Assembly: GCA_964017235.1 (NCBI GenBank)
Contig: OZ024929.1
Location: forward strand, 22,937,464 to 23,001,463
Reading direction: 5' to 3'
DNA: 64,000 nucleotides
DNA from: Sabellastarte sp. h YS-2021
Lineage: Eukaryota > Annelida > Polychaeta > Sabellida > Sabellidae
Shown: one piece after another, positions 10,485-21,363 of the stretch
Numbering within the stretch: position 1 is the stretch's first letter
How the letters are laid out: the number at the start of each line of letters is the position of its first letter
Program-made: the position numbers and the translations under genes
Notes under the pieces: model-generated
Seen by the model: the letters and a program-made list of their open reading frames with translations, nothing else
Database searches by the model: none
Told to the model about the DNA's origin: nothing

Positions 10485-12589
10485 ATAGACCAGTCTAAAT
10501 TAGCAATGTGTTCTGGGACCTGTAGCCAGACAGGATTTTGTAACAATTGTTGCAACATATTACCTGGATTTCTCGTGATATACCATCTAGATAGTAGATC
10601 CGCAATTTTATTGTGTATCCCTAGAATATGAACTACCTGTAGATCAATATCATTTTCCGAGATATCCATCATAATATTTCTGGCAATTGCAGCCAATGTT
10701 AAATCTTGAGTTCTACCTGAATTAAGTACTGAAACGACGGCTTGGTTATCACATTTTATTAAAATACGTTGATTTTTCCAATTTTTTCCCCAGACTCTAA
10801 CTGCTACCAGTATGTTTAACATCTCAAGGTGAACTATTGAAAATTTTTTACAATATTGGGGAATGCGTATGGCATATACTTGATTCATATATATGGCCCC
10901 TAGACCTTGAAGACAAGCATCTAACTCAATGGTAGCCTGGACAGGGCGGTGGACAAAAAAGGCAGTACCATTAAATTTTGGTAGAAATTTTTTGAACCAA
11001 TTTAAATCTCTATGAAAATTTATATCCAAGGCAATATTTTCTTTGCCAAAATGAGCTCTCAAGGTATCAAGCATGCGATTTAAAAAGGTTCTCGATGTTT
11101 TTACACATTTTGAAATATATAATAAGCAACCTAATAAAGATTGAAGCTCTTTCTTTGTACATTGTGATTTCCTTGACCATCTGTCACACATAGCCATTAT
11201 ATTAGTTAATTTTTCATGAGGGACTGAGATAGTAAATTCTTTTGTATCTACCTCAACTCCCAAGCAAGTGACCTTGGTGGTAGGTTCCACTAATTTTTTC
11301 ACACTGATCTGAAAACCAAGATTTTGAAGAAGGTCTTGTAGAGTGTCAAATGATGCTTTAGCTGTGGAGACTGTGCCAAAACCAATGACGTCATCAATAT
11401 AGTTGATGACGTCATAACCTCTTGACTTCATAATGAAGCGTATGGCGTCGCTGAGGCGCTGAAAAATTCTGGATCCGAACGGCAAACAAGTGTCCAGAAA
11501 GTAGTCCTGGTGCTTTAAACCCAGAAGGAAGTAGTCCCTGGGATCGATTTTCACATGCCTAAAGGCTCTACTGATGTCTATTTTATATAAAAGTGACCCT
11601 TTACCTAATTTCCTTACTTTATCTGTAATCAGATCAATGGAAGGTAGAGTTAAGATAAAATCAGTGCCTAGATACTGATCTTTGCTAATATTTGAGTTGA
11701 CTGCCTCCCCATGGGGAAAACTTAAGTCTACGATGACTCTTCTATGTGGTGCCCCTGGCTTTTCCCTTGTCATAAAGGGGGAAATGTGAAGGTTGTCTAA
11801 GGGTAAATTTTTGAAGGGACCATGGATTGCCCCATATTGAATTTCTTCTGTCAAATAAGCTTCAATATCCTTTGGAAAGGCTACTGCTGAAGCATGATTT
11901 TTGGTGTTTTTACCCAATTTAGAATGTCTGTCAAAATCCAAAGGAAAACCGTATCTGACTAAAAAGGGGAGTTGTTTGTCCCAGTAACCTTGTAGTAGTT
12001 CTTGCCAGAGATCTGGATTCAGTTGGGAAGGTACCTGTATTTGAGATGAAAGAAAATTAAAAGTATTTTGATCTCTGGTGATATCATACAACTTTATCGG
12101 ATCCGACCCCGCATTGATTCTATTGTCCGATGTTGAGAGGACAAGCGGACCCAATGGTATGTATCCAAATTTTTCCTCAGTTTGTTGCGCCCATAAGTCG
12201 AAAGTAGGATCGCCTTTAGCTTGTTGCATTTTGATTTTATTCTTATTTTTGGTTTGTAAAACTAAGTCATATTTGTCCTGGGGTGGATTGTTTTCAGAGC
12301 ACAATTTTGGATGTTTTTGACCATTCTCGTCAATGTGTTCACTATGATTCTGGCGAATTTTTTGCCAAACTTTTGGCACAGGCCTGATACTGGGTTTTAT
12401 ATGACCACTATTCACTGTGCTGTGTGCATTTGCCTGCTTCCTAGTTTTTGAACTTTCTGACAGATTGTCCCTGACAATATTATTACTATTTGCCAAACTC
12501 TCAACGAGGGGGGCAAGGAGTTCAAATCTATTTTTGGTTTGACAATGAAAACCGTCACGTGATTTGAGTACTTTTGACACTGTCCTCAC
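10481..12589 (-). CDS. Reverse transcriptase and RNase H polyprotein of the DIRS-type element
   Basis: An uninterrupted 702-codon frame. Residues 1-190 are a low-complexity linker. RT spans about 265-450, with HRRVIVDLSF at 282-291, motif A LYKIDISRAFRHVK (Asp338), LPFGSRIFQRLSDAIR and the active-site box YIDD at 397-400. RNase H spans about 550-670, with acidic residues Asp557 (IELDACLQGLGA), Glu589 (HLEMLNILVAV), Asp614 (IKCDNQAVV) and Asp664 (IADLLSRW). The first codon of the open frame is a GTG and the frame overlaps the end of Gag by 35 bases, so expression may need a frameshift or an internal start. Its stop overlaps the YR start. The protein should copy element RNA into DNA and remove the RNA strand. 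Confidence 0.95.
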   Translation of the reverse strand: MRTVSKVLKSRDGFHCQTKNRFELLAPLVESLANSNNIVRDNLSESSKTRKQANAHSTVNSGHIKPSIRPVPKVWQKIRQNHSEHIDENGQKHPKLCSENNPPQDKYDLVLQTKNKNKIKMQQAKGDPTFDLWAQQTEEKFGYIPLGPLVLSTSDNRINAGSDPIKLYDITRDQNTFNFLSSQIQVPSQLNPDLWQELLQGYWDKQLPFLVRYGFPLDFDRHSKLGKNTKNHASAVAFPKDIEAYLTEEIQYGAIHGPFKNLPLDNLHISPFMTREKPGAPHRRVIVDLSFPHGEAVNSNISKDQYLGTDFILTLPSIDLITDKVRKLGKGSLLYKIDISRAFRHVKIDPRDYFLLGLKHQDYFLDTCLPFGSRIFQRLSDAIRFIMKSRGYDVINYIDDVIGFGTVSTAKASFDTLQDLLQNLGFQISVKKLVEPTTKVTCLGVEVDTKEFTISVPHEKLTNIMAMCDRWSRKSQCTKKELQSLLGCLLYISKCVKTSRTFLNRMLDTLRAHFGKENIALDINFHRDLNWFKKFLPKFNGTAFFVHRPVQATIELDACLQGLGAIYMNQVYAIRIPQYCKKFSIVHLEMLNILVAVRVWGKNWKNQRILIKCDNQAVVSVLNSGRTQDLTLAAIARNIMMDISENDIDLQVVHILGIHNKIADLLSRWYITRNPGNMLQQLLQNPVWLQVPEHIANLDWSI

Positions 12590-13882
12590 ACCTGTAGTGA
12601 CTTTTTTTGCACTTCACATGTTTAGTATTTTCAACAGTTTCTGTAATTGGACGGCTGACTGGGATGACATTGTGTTTTTTGGCCAAAACTGTGGGTTTAA
12701 GTTGTTTTTTGCCTACAGCTTGTTGTCGTTGAGTCTGAATTTGACCTCCAAGGTCATACTTTGCTTTGACTACTTGGGCATATGTTTTGCCTATCAATTT
12801 GGCCCAGTCAGCCCTCCAGTTATAACTACAACCATTTCTTAACTCTTTAGAATACACTACTCTTGTTTTATCAAGTTTTTTAACTGTTTCACGACTATTT
12901 ACAGCCCTATTCGTTTTTTGCTGGTTTGACTGACACCCGACAATCTTTGGCCATATGCTTATATTCTTTTCCCATAGTAAAACAGGTGGCACACACATGC
13001 TTGTAAAAAGTACCCCCAGTTTCATGGTCTTTCTGATGTTGACACATGGCCCTCTGATAAAAGCGACACACAGCTGTTTTTGTTTCAGATTTAGTCTTGG
13101 TATGGGTGCTAATGTTTTGAGAGGGAAGTCTTTGTGCATGGGCACGCCTAATTCTATCAATTTTTGTGGTCTCAGACCATTGAACCTTCCCCTCCTCCAT
13201 TCTACATAAAAGGACCGCATGTGATGCTTTTGCAGACTGCCAACTAAAGTCGTTGGCATCTTCCATTATCTCACTTAAGTAATCAAGCATGGCATTTTTT
13301 GTGTCAACATTACATTCTTCCCTGGCTATCATGGCAAAGCCCGAGACCCACTGACACCAGCTAAGATTATCATATGAAATTCTACTTTTATTGCTTCCCC
13401 CCAGTACAAAATTTTGGGGCCATGGCACCTGCCTTTTTACAAAAACTATATCATTTCCACCCCTTTGAGACTTTAACTTGCCTGATTCATTCAAGTCTGT
13501 CAAATGCTTTATACGTCGGTCCACTTCAGCTTGAATGTGTGACGCCCCTTGCAACGCTGCCACTGATGGTACCACCACTTGGTCCAACTGGCCTTGTGAA
13601 GCAACTGCAGGTGACACAGCTGTCGCTGGTGACCTCTGTTGAATCTGTCTCCATCATCTTCTGCTCCATGGCAGTCATTCTTCCTCCCAGACTTTTTAAT
13701 TCTGCTAGGATCTGCAGGTTCAAATCATTATTATCTGATTGTTCAAGTCCTCCACTAGCTATGATTGACTTATCAACTTCACTTTCACTGGCCACATGGA
13801 CATCAACAAACGGGCATTTGCTGTTTATGGGTCTTTTATGCATGTCCCCACATGTTTTGCACAAAAATTCCTTCGATGGCAT
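12555..13882 (-). CDS. Gag-like protein of the DIRS-type element, split over three frames
   Basis: Three overlapping minus-strand frames form one chain: 13882-13526, 13617-12907 and 13259-12555. The first begins with a Cys-rich start (FLCKTCGDMHKRP). The second carries a domain also found in the degraded element at 56053-56319, with shared pattern KSQRGG, VPWPQNF, GGSNKSR, YDNLS, QW and IAREE. It then has CRFYQRAMCQ and CATCFTMGKEYKHMAKDC, which resemble zinc-knuckle pieces for RNA binding. The third is basic (KKQLKPTV, KHVKCKKSHYR). The frame changes at about 13640-13690 and 12925-12940 look mutational rather than programmed, because each falls inside otherwise continuous homology. If so, Gag of this copy is dead although RT and YR are intact. 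Confidence 0.7.
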
Positions 13883-13899
13883 TGTTTTCAGTTAATATT

Positions 13900-15800
13900 T
13901 ATACTATTTAATACGTCTCTGTCTCTGAAACTTAATATATAAGCAACACCGTGCTCTGATTAATGAGAGATCTTAGAAGTGAATGAGTTTTGATACAGGA
14001 TGAGCCCAGCTACCTATTAGACCGAATGCATGCCCCCACAGGATGCAACATACATACACAGCTGACTTAATTTCTGTCAAATAGTTGAGTGATCATTAAT
14101 TAGAACTGTACAGCAATATTCATGTAAAACGTGATAAAATGGTAAAAGTTTAACGATACTAAAATACTAAAATGAATATAAAATGTAATTTAGAAGACAT
14201 AAAATAAAAATAAACTCATTTCTTTGTCATAGCTCCAGTATCCCAGAGCAAATCTCGCATTAATAAGAGCACTGAATCCAGAATCTGTACTCGACGCAGG
14301 CAGTGATCTCCAGAAATACATATATAACAGTCTGTAGCCAGATAACAACCGCCAACACTGCGGGCAATAAAATATAAAATTAAAAGTTCTGGCTAAAAAT
14401 TTCTTTTCAAATACGTCCTGCCCCTTTGACTTTGCAGTGTTGACTGAAGGTTGCCAGGAATTTGGCGCCCAAACTAATTACCAATACCCCAATACCCAAT
14501 CGAAGGTATTGGGAAACAAGAAACTTCTTTAGTGTGGTGCACTGAATAAGGTGGAGCCCAGTGTTCCACCTACCCATAATTCCATATGAAATATGCATTT
14601 ACATCGGGCACTTCCACTTACCTGCCTTACTATACGAATTTGATGTTAAAATACTAATTTGAAGATTACTTAGTAAACCACATTCAATGCGAGACCTTCA
14701 GAGACCTTGCCCAATGTGGGCCTTGACATATACCAAAAGGTTGGGACTTTTCTGTACTCATTCTTTGACAAAAGAGTTTTGATATTTCACTTGATCAAGG
14801 TCGCTGGCATTCTTCCGACCGTGCTGCCCCATTTGACCTTTGCCTTGTAGAAAAATTCTCAACCACCACTTGGTTCCCTGAAGAATAAAATTAACAAACA
14901 AACCTTAACAAACATGACATGATTATCTGTGACTACATAAGATCACAATGTGTGCTGATATAAAATATATTAAATTATAAATTCAAGTGGTAACTCCATT
15001 TTGTCTTTTATTCCTCCGTGGGGAATGTAATGAATAGAAGTCCAATTATTCATGAGCTATCATGACCACTTCTACAAATTGCCTGAGTAAATATGTTTGG
15101 AGAGACTGGTTTACATTCTTTTCTTGTGTTTTACACTTCAAAATTATGTATATTTAAAAATGAAAATACAAAAAATTTATGCATCAATAAATACAGAAAG
15201 AACAAGCAGTATCTCAGAATGCATGAACATTGGCTTACGAATTGTGCTTAAAATCATAAAAGCAATTCTGGATTCATGGTCCAAACCGAATTCAGACCAT
15301 CTTTGAGGAGGACCGAGTCATGGTTAGACCCCGACCTTGGTTAAAAATATGACCCAGATCTAATGTATAGTTTTTGAGTTTTGCATGCAGACAGACAAAG
15401 AAACCTAATTACAATACCCTTGGCGCTCACCGTCTGGGTGAGTGTAATAACATTAACAATAGTTTATCTGTGTTAAATGTTAATTTTAAAGCAAAAAATA
15501 ATAAAGGAATTATTTTTATTCGGCGGTGGAACTGTCTGCTAGGATGCTTCCAGATCTTCCAAGATTTGATGTAGCGATAAGGTATGACTCACACAGCAAC
15601 TGACGGGACACAGTGTGTTACTGTCAGTAACAGTAGCAGCAGAGCAGTACAAATATCTTTCACCGAGAGGCAGTGTCCATTTACCTCCACTCACCTTATA
15701 CAGCCATCCTATAAACACCTGATACTGAAACAAGAATGAGTCACAACCTTCTATAAACCACAAACGCCACCATGACACCACCGCATCAAAAATATATATG
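13900..15800. other. Noncoding stretch, partly the 5' region of the DIRS-type element
   Basis: No gene seen. 13900-14650 is the expected leader or terminal repeat of the minus-strand element. It contains a hairpin with 9-bp arms CCCAATACC (14488-14496) and GGTATTGGG (14505-14513). The rest is AT-rich with chance ORFs. Confidence 0.4.
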
Positions 15801-15820
15801 TTGTATTGAATGTAGATAAC

Positions 15821-15990
15821 CATTGAATGTATACATTCAATGGGTTAGTCATTGAATGTGTACATTCAACGGCTTGGCCATTAAATCTACACATTCAATA
15901 GTAAGCAGCCATTGAATGTGTACATTCAATAGTTTAACTGTGGAATGTGTACATTCCACAACCATAGCCATTGAATGTGTATATGAACGT
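15821..15990. repeat. Array of six 20-22 bp palindromes with a ~30-bp period
   Basis: Units begin at about 15821, 15850, 15879, 15910, 15939 and 15969. Each is a palindrome built from a left arm like CATTGAATGT and a right arm like ACATTCAATG around a GTAC or ATAC centre, separated by 7-9 variable bases. Unit 1 is a perfect 22-bp palindrome. Unit 5 has changed both arms together (TGGAATGT and ACATTCCA), keeping the pairing. Units 3 and 6 are imperfect. A weaker seventh half-unit lies at about 15804. The function is unknown. The spacing closely matches the second palindrome array at 20909-21048. Confidence 0.85.
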
Positions 15991-16443
15991 AACCTATGGA
16001 AATTAGTAACTAATACTTTGTGAAGTAGAACTTATATACAGAAGGTCACTGAAATGGATGGACGGGGATTGACAGACATGGATATAAGGACAGTGATAGG
16101 GCTGACAAGGGACGGTGACTGATAGTTACTGGTGTTGTGGCCTTCAGAGGCAGAAACTTTGAGCACTCCCAACACTTCCGTAGGACAGTCAAGGATTGGG
16201 ATGGTGGGAAACTGTCTCACAAGTTTGCATACAAAAGTTAGGCGATAGGAGAAGGACGGAGCCGCTTTGCCCTTGGCCTAATACTTGAGGGTATTGCGCC
16301 TGCCATATGAAAGGGTATAACAGTTTAATTTTTAGAATTGACATCAGAAATTTAGATTTCTGAAAATTCATCATCCTCGCATTTTGGCTCAGACTAATTA
16401 TTAAGGGTGAGCTCTAGCGAGACTCTCGCTTCTAGAGATCACG

Positions 16444-16470
16444 TTTTTTTTTTTTTTTTTTTTTTTTTTT
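16444..16470. repeat. 27-base poly-T run
   Basis: Homopolymer of 27 T immediately 5' of the 5S-derived SINE copy. It could be the A-tail of another minus-strand retroposon or slippage. Confidence 0.9.
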
Positions 16471-16700
16471 GTCTCTGGACTTTCATGAATTGTGTCTGTC
16501 TTTTACAGAAGTTGTGGTTTAACCACAGTGATTGTCTGCCTTTTACAGAAGCTAAGCGGCGATAAGCTACATTAGTACTGAGATGGGTTACCGCTTCAGT
16601 GCACTACTCATGTCTGTGATGGCTTTGCGCTCGAGCTAGGGGACCAAAACCCCTCTTGGCCTTGTTTTTGAGGAAACCTCAGTTTTGTGTCAATTCTCCT
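16471..16700 (+). repeat. 5S rRNA-derived SINE (SINE3-like), rearranged copy
   Basis: The stretch GAAGCTAAGCGGCGATAAGC then ATTAGTACTGAGATGGGTTA matches the internal promoter region of eukaryotic 5S rRNA (GAAGCTAAGCAGGG...TTAGTACTTGGATGGGAGACC). The following body (GTGCACTACTCATG, TGATGGCTTTGCGCTCGAG, GACCAAAACCCCTC, TTGGCCTTGTTT) is shared with the copy at 40569-40830. Sequence from the body (GACTTTCATGAATT) also appears before the 5S part here, so this copy is rearranged or partly duplicated. 5S-headed SINEs are transcribed by RNA polymerase III. Confidence 0.65.
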
Positions 16701-17124
16701 GAATGTAATCGAATCAAATCTGTCTCTGTCTTTAGCATAAGACCAGCTACTGAGATGGCAATCAGATTCTAAGAACTGGTATATCTGGACAAACAGTAGG
16801 ATATGCATAAAATTACAAAATGACATATCATATTTAAGGAAGTAGACTATTTAAAGTAGCTTGGTGGGATACAATTTGTTTTCTTCAGTTTATAATTGGT
16901 GTGATTTTTTGTATATTTTTATTTATTTCTACACTTAGAACAATGGTTGTAAAAAAGAAAGTATATACATACAATATATGATCAAAGAAAGATACTGAGC
17001 AGAAATATAAATAAACCACTATATATATGCGTAGCATATTTTCTTCAGTATGTATTAATCTGTTGAATGTATGTGCTGTGTGATGGTTGAATCATTTTCC
17101 AAACAGCTTGATGATAGGTTTAAA

Positions 17125-17285
17125 GGGGCACACTACTGAAGTGGCTAACGCACTCGCCTGCCAGCCTTCTAGTCATGGATTCAAATCCCAGGCCCAATCT
17201 GAACTGGGACAATCTGTTGTTACTTGTTAGTTATTTGTATTTCTTCCAGAAGGAAGTGACAGGGAAACAGAATGAATATTTATTT
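17125..17285 (+). repeat. Second tRNA-derived SINE-like element
   Basis: TGAAGTGGCTAACGCACTCG resembles a tRNA A-box region, and GGATTCAAATCCC about 40 bases later resembles a B box (GGTTCRANYCC). The spacing fits a tRNA-like head. The sequence differs from the common SINE family of this window, so it is either another family or a strongly diverged tRNA pseudogene. It lies directly beside a copy of the common SINE. Confidence 0.45.
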
Positions 17286-17289
17286 TTTT

Positions 17290-17512
17290 GTTTTTGTTTT
17301 ACGTCGCATTCAACACTGTACATGTCCCATCACGTTGGGTAGTTTTATGGGCAGAGGAAACCAGTACATACAGGTGGTCAAGGTTCTGTACTGTAAACTG
17401 CTGGTCAACGGCAAGCAACCACCACCTTTCCCACTTCAGGGGGGGCCGGGAATCGAACCCTGATCTCAGAGGTGAGAGGTGACAGTGTTACCACTCTCCC
17501 ACCGTTGCCCCC
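17290..17512 (-). repeat. tRNA-derived SINE, copy 1
   Basis: Minus-strand head with A box (TGGGAGAGTGGTAACACTGT) and B box (GGGTTCGATTCCCGG, plus coordinates about 17447-17462), followed by the family body and the 3' part ending near ACGTAAAAC. It is the same family as the copies at 21132, 30780, 31495, 33655, 38300, 41018 and 57820. No clear target-site duplication was found for this copy. Confidence 0.85.
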
Positions 17513-18048
17513 AAAGAAACATCATCAGGCATTTTAGGAGCATCAAAAGCAAAACTATAACCATACTGCTTCTTTGATTTATGCAAGGATGGACTAAACT
17601 GAGAAAACTCCCGGAATCTTCTATCTAGTCTTCTTGTCTTGTGTTATATTTGCCGATGCAAGTACTTTTACAATTCTAATAACTTTCACCCATGCCTTAA
17701 ACAGCCCACTATGGATTGGTTCATAATTTTTTTTGCCGAAACCCCATTAAAAGCAAATACCTACAGGTATATGGTTAACCATTGTTTTGCATATGGTTAC
17801 TTCTCTTTCATCTCTATGTACCTGGATTCTAACGTAGCTCATGGCAACACAAAGGATACGTCTATGGTCTGTTGGATATGACCTATAAGAGATGTAACCA
17901 TTGCCTTTCTGCTTATGCCTGACATGTATTTCCAATGTTGTTGGGACATCAAATCCTACAAGACCCTTACACACCAGACCATGATAGGCTTGGATACACA
18001 ATCTCTTAAACTGAACAAAACAGGCGAAAAAAATAATTAAATAGCTGG

Positions 18049-18160
18049 AAGAGTGGGAAAATTCTGGAAATGTTAACTAAATCACTGTAATGCATGCTTG
18101 AGAACGGGGATATTCAGGTAATTTTAACCAAATCACTGTAATGCATGCTTGAGATACCTA
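18049..18160. repeat. Short tandem duplication, ~51-bp period
   Basis: AAATCACTGTAATGCATGCT is repeated at about 18079 and 18130 with similar flanks. Two copies. Confidence 0.7.
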
Positions 18161-18530
18161 AGAATTTAAAAAAAATAGATAGAAAAAAAAAACAATTGGA
18201 GAATTCTTCGAAACAACAGTCAATATGTATCATTTTGTATTAAACTACAAGTTTTTTGGTCTTCCCTTCCATAAAGTATCTCTCACATATTAGATTTTAT
18301 TCAAAACACAAATCAATTTAACATTGCCCTGAATGAGTGTCCTGACTAGTTTTTGCTCTATTTTTTGTGGAAGGGGCATGCTTCATACGGTCTATGTGCC
18401 TGGTATGTTACTTAACCTCAAGATTTATACATTGCATATTTTTGTTTCTTATTTTACAAATAATCCCATCACAAGAGCTTGACACGCAATTTCGCAGAAT
18501 TGCAAAAGAGGTTTTTCTTTTTAGAAAAAT

Positions 18531-18772
18531 AATGTTAGTTTTGTTACTTAACCCCAGTGACTGGCCTAGCATAAGGATCAACACATGTTTGAGATGTTTA
18601 ATATTCATAAAACACCCCTACGTGGCATACAAGCTCATAAGTAATTTTCAAAAAAAAAAGTTAGTTACATAACTACAGTGCCTGGCCTAACTTAAGGCTC
18701 CAACATGTTTAAAATCTTCAATATTCATAAAGCACTCCTAGAGGGCATACAAGCTCACCAGACGGATCATAT
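18531..18772. repeat. Tandem duplication, ~121-bp period
   Basis: Two diverged copies share CAGTGxCTGGCCTA, then ATATTCATAAA, CACxCCTA and GGCATACAAGCTCA in the same order. A distant relative may lie at 39440-39550. Confidence 0.65.
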
Positions 18773-18779
18773 GTCTAAG

Positions 18780-20890
18780 TATGGTAATGTGACAATCAGT
18801 ACATGTATATGTAAGGGAACATCGTGCAAACTGAAACGTTAATATGCATGTTTTCAATAATTACCATGAACCTGGAGTAAGCAGTAAGGCTATTATGTGC
18901 AGTAAAAGTTTCACAATCTAATGCCTGAGATGCCATTATATATCCTTTCATACCTGATAACTCTTTAAGAAAAGAGTGATTACAAGAAACGTGTACTTCT
19001 CATTCGCCCGTTGTACCATGGACATATTATTAAGATGTCTTAGCCTTATAGAGTCCTCCAACTGGGCTAAAGAAAGAACAAGATAATGTTTATATTTAAT
19101 CAACTTTAAGTTGAAATACACAGAATTGAAGCAGGCATCAGTGCGCTAATAACAAGATAGAGAGTTTACAAGCTTCAGATTGTATTTTGGTTACATTAAA
19201 ATCCATTGTAGAAATAGAGAAATCTCAATTTTAAAAGGTTTTGTATTCATTCATAGCCCTTACAATAAATATATTTTGCAGCTTTTTGTTATCTTTATTG
19301 ATCAGAGTCTGTACTTGAACAACATGTTGAAATACAGATTGCTTGGATGATTTTTCTACTGCTAGTGGTAATTATTGCTTTTTATGTCATTATTTGTGGT
19401 AATTTGCATCTGAACTTTGTAAGCCAATAGAATTTGAGGCAAAATAACTAATCAACGCAATTTATAGATAACAAGTGGAGAACCATTCATAGAATACACA
19501 GCACACTAATCAAATATTGGCAATACCCCTGTTCCACTTTTTTTTCAATTGTAAAACCCCAGGCACTTTTAACATTGGTGGTAGAATCTGCAAAACATCA
19601 CATATCCCCCAAGCACAGAAGAATTGCCTTTACAACCAAAGCCTGTCACAAATGATCACTCTTTTACATCAACTCACAATCACTCTAGAAAAGTGTGATT
19701 AATCCTCTTTTATGACAAGCTCAGTCAGCTCCATTTTTTACTCAAAGGATTAGTCAAATCTTGAGAAGATGGAACTACAAGGTGGTAAAGCTGAAATGGT
19801 CAGTAGAGATCAGTTGTGAAAACTCAGGAAATAAAGCTATTGGCAAAGGTTTTTGTTGAATGTTGAAACATACTTTGATGGTCATCTATGTTCACTGCAG
19901 TTACACTTTACCAAATTAATCTCTGGATGATGTGATAAGAGAAGTCAAGAGTGAAAACTTGTCACAGTGAAACTAGGGTATTATATTTCCGACAAGAAGA
20001 CAATCCCATACTTAAGATAAAGTTCACATTTCTGTCAATTTCAATTATAGTATTTAACAATAGTCTTTATATACTTATATATATATTCACCTATTTTCCT
20101 GCATTTCTAATAATAGGTCGATTGTTTTGACAGAGCTTTGTTTTTTTGTTTTCTGTTAAGACAACTTTTATGGTAAAAACTTACCGTTTTCCATACCATA
20201 TATAGATCTACACCTTATCAAACTCTGTATCAAAATGCATAGATTCTCTACAACGAACACTGCAACCATTTTTTCGGCGGGGGGGGGGGGGGCATTTGAA
20301 GTGTAAATACAATTGTTAACTTTATATTCCGTTAGAGGGTAATATGAGGTGGCCTGAAGAATTCCAAAACCAGATACATTCTCCTTAAATAGTCAGGAAG
20401 GGCTAGTGAATCATATAGAACAATGAATCTAAAATTAGCCACCTCTAAATCCTTAGTGAATTCAGTTAAGAAAATGATGCCTTGTCTTAAACTTGGTATA
20501 TTTCAGTTCAAAAAGCCTTGATTTACGATACATTCAACAAATCTCACCTCAATTCGTTATTTTTATTAGTATTTCCACATGTGGCGAATTTCAGATATGT
20601 GGCGAATTTTAGATTCCTTACTCTAGTGAACTGGTAAAAGAACTTATGCTCTGAGCTAAGATTTAGGCTAAAGTCTCAGCCATTAGTCTGTGAAGTTAGG
20701 ATAAAAGCCTTGATGTAAGACCTTTAGTAAATCCAATTCATGGACAATTTTACTCTAATGAGGTAAGTATGTGAGGTGTAGGTGCTGTGGTTTGTTTGGA
20801 TATTGATGTTTTGGGGTTAGTTATTATTTTTTTTCAAGAAAATAAGAAAGTACACAATTCCTGTTGGTGGAGGGGGGGTATTGGTTTATA
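18780..20890. other. Noncoding AT-rich stretch
   Basis: No gene seen. It contains a G14 run at 20279-20292. Short ORFs here have no protein-like features. Confidence 0.5.
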
Positions 20891-20908
20891 TAGTGAATTT
20901 GTGTAATC

Positions 20909-21048
20909 AGGGAATTCGCAAATTCCCTGAATATTTTTAGGGAATTTGCGAAATCCCCAAATGGACCAGGGAATTTGGAAATTCCCTAAACTTTCTAGGG
21001 AATTCGTGAAATCCCTGAAATTTTAGCTAGGGATTTCATGAAATCCCT
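20909..21048. repeat. Array of five 20-bp palindromes with a ~30-bp period
   Basis: Palindromes at 20909-20928, 20939-20958, 20968-20987, 20997-21016 and 21029-21048 all start AGGGA and end TCCCT or TCCCC around a variable centre. Two more units occur in the right subterminal region (21543-21564 and 21574-21593). The spacings are 30, 29, 29, 32 and 31 bases. Such subterminal repeats are often transposase-binding sites. Confidence 0.85.
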
Positions 21049-21131
21049 GAATATATTTTACTCTGCTAACATTTATTAAACAGGAAAAGTTAATGCATGT
21101 AATTCATTATATGCTTCTGTAGGACCATATT

Positions 21132-21363
21132 GCGGCCACGGTGGCAGAGTGGTAACACTCTCGCCTCCCACCTCTGCGGCCGGGGTTCGATCCCCGTCAT
21201 GGCCGTAAGTGGGAAAGCTGGTAGTTGCTTGCCGTTGGTCGGCAGTTTACAGTACACAACCCTAGCGAACTCTATGTACTGGTTTCCTCTGCCCTTCCAA
21301 CTACCCATCATGATATGACCTGTACAGTGTTGAAAGCGACGTAAAACCCCAAATAAACAAAAA
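21132..21363 (+). repeat. tRNA-derived SINE, copy 2 (full length, nested)
   Basis: The best copy of the family. The A box TGGCAGAGTGGT is at 21142-21153 and the B box GGTTCGATCCC at 21184-21194. A tRNA-unrelated body follows (AAGCTGGTAGTTGCTTGCCG, GTACTGGTTTCC, GACCTGTACAGTG) and a tail like CCCCAAATAAAC. It is flanked by a perfect 15-bp target-site duplication, CTGTAGGACCATATT, at 21117-21131 and 21364-21378. This proves retroposition into the older inverted-repeat element. Confidence 0.95.

Larger units (their letters stand above)
9486..13882 (-). mobile_element. DIRS/Ngaro-type tyrosine-recombinase retrotransposon, near-intact
   Basis: On the minus strand the order is Gag (13882-12555, frameshifted), RT plus RNase H (12589-10481) and tyrosine recombinase (10484-9486). 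Having a YR instead of a DDE integrase or endonuclease, with this gene order, defines the DIRS order of retrotransposons. RT-RH and YR are each uninterrupted, so the copy is fairly recent. Coding ends are given; the true element ends are not located. I looked for split direct repeats or inverted terminal repeats in 8800-9486 and 13900-14650 and found no convincing pair by eye. A 9-bp hairpin at 14488-14513 lies in the presumed 5' region. No methyltransferase domain is seen, which fits Ngaro-like better than DIRS1-like layout. Confidence 0.9.

Noticed and set aside
12078-13895. Several 80-173 codon plus-strand ORFs over the Gag and RT region
   Set aside because: They are shadows of the minus-strand retrotransposon frames, which carry the recognisable RT, RNase H and Gag motifs.
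14457-14475. TTTGGCGCCCAAAC as a retroviral-type tRNA primer-binding site
   Set aside because: Only the first eight bases resemble a Lys-tRNA primer site, no LTR pair surrounds it, and the neighbouring element is a YR type that does not use this priming mode.
15821-15990. The regularly spaced palindromes as a CRISPR array
   Set aside because: The spacers are only 7-9 bases, no cas genes are present, and the surroundings are clearly animal nuclear DNA with introns and SINEs.
17125-17285. A functional tRNA gene
   Set aside because: The A- and B-box-like sequences are present but no complete cloverleaf with a proper acceptor stem could be drawn, so a SINE or tRNA relic is more likely.
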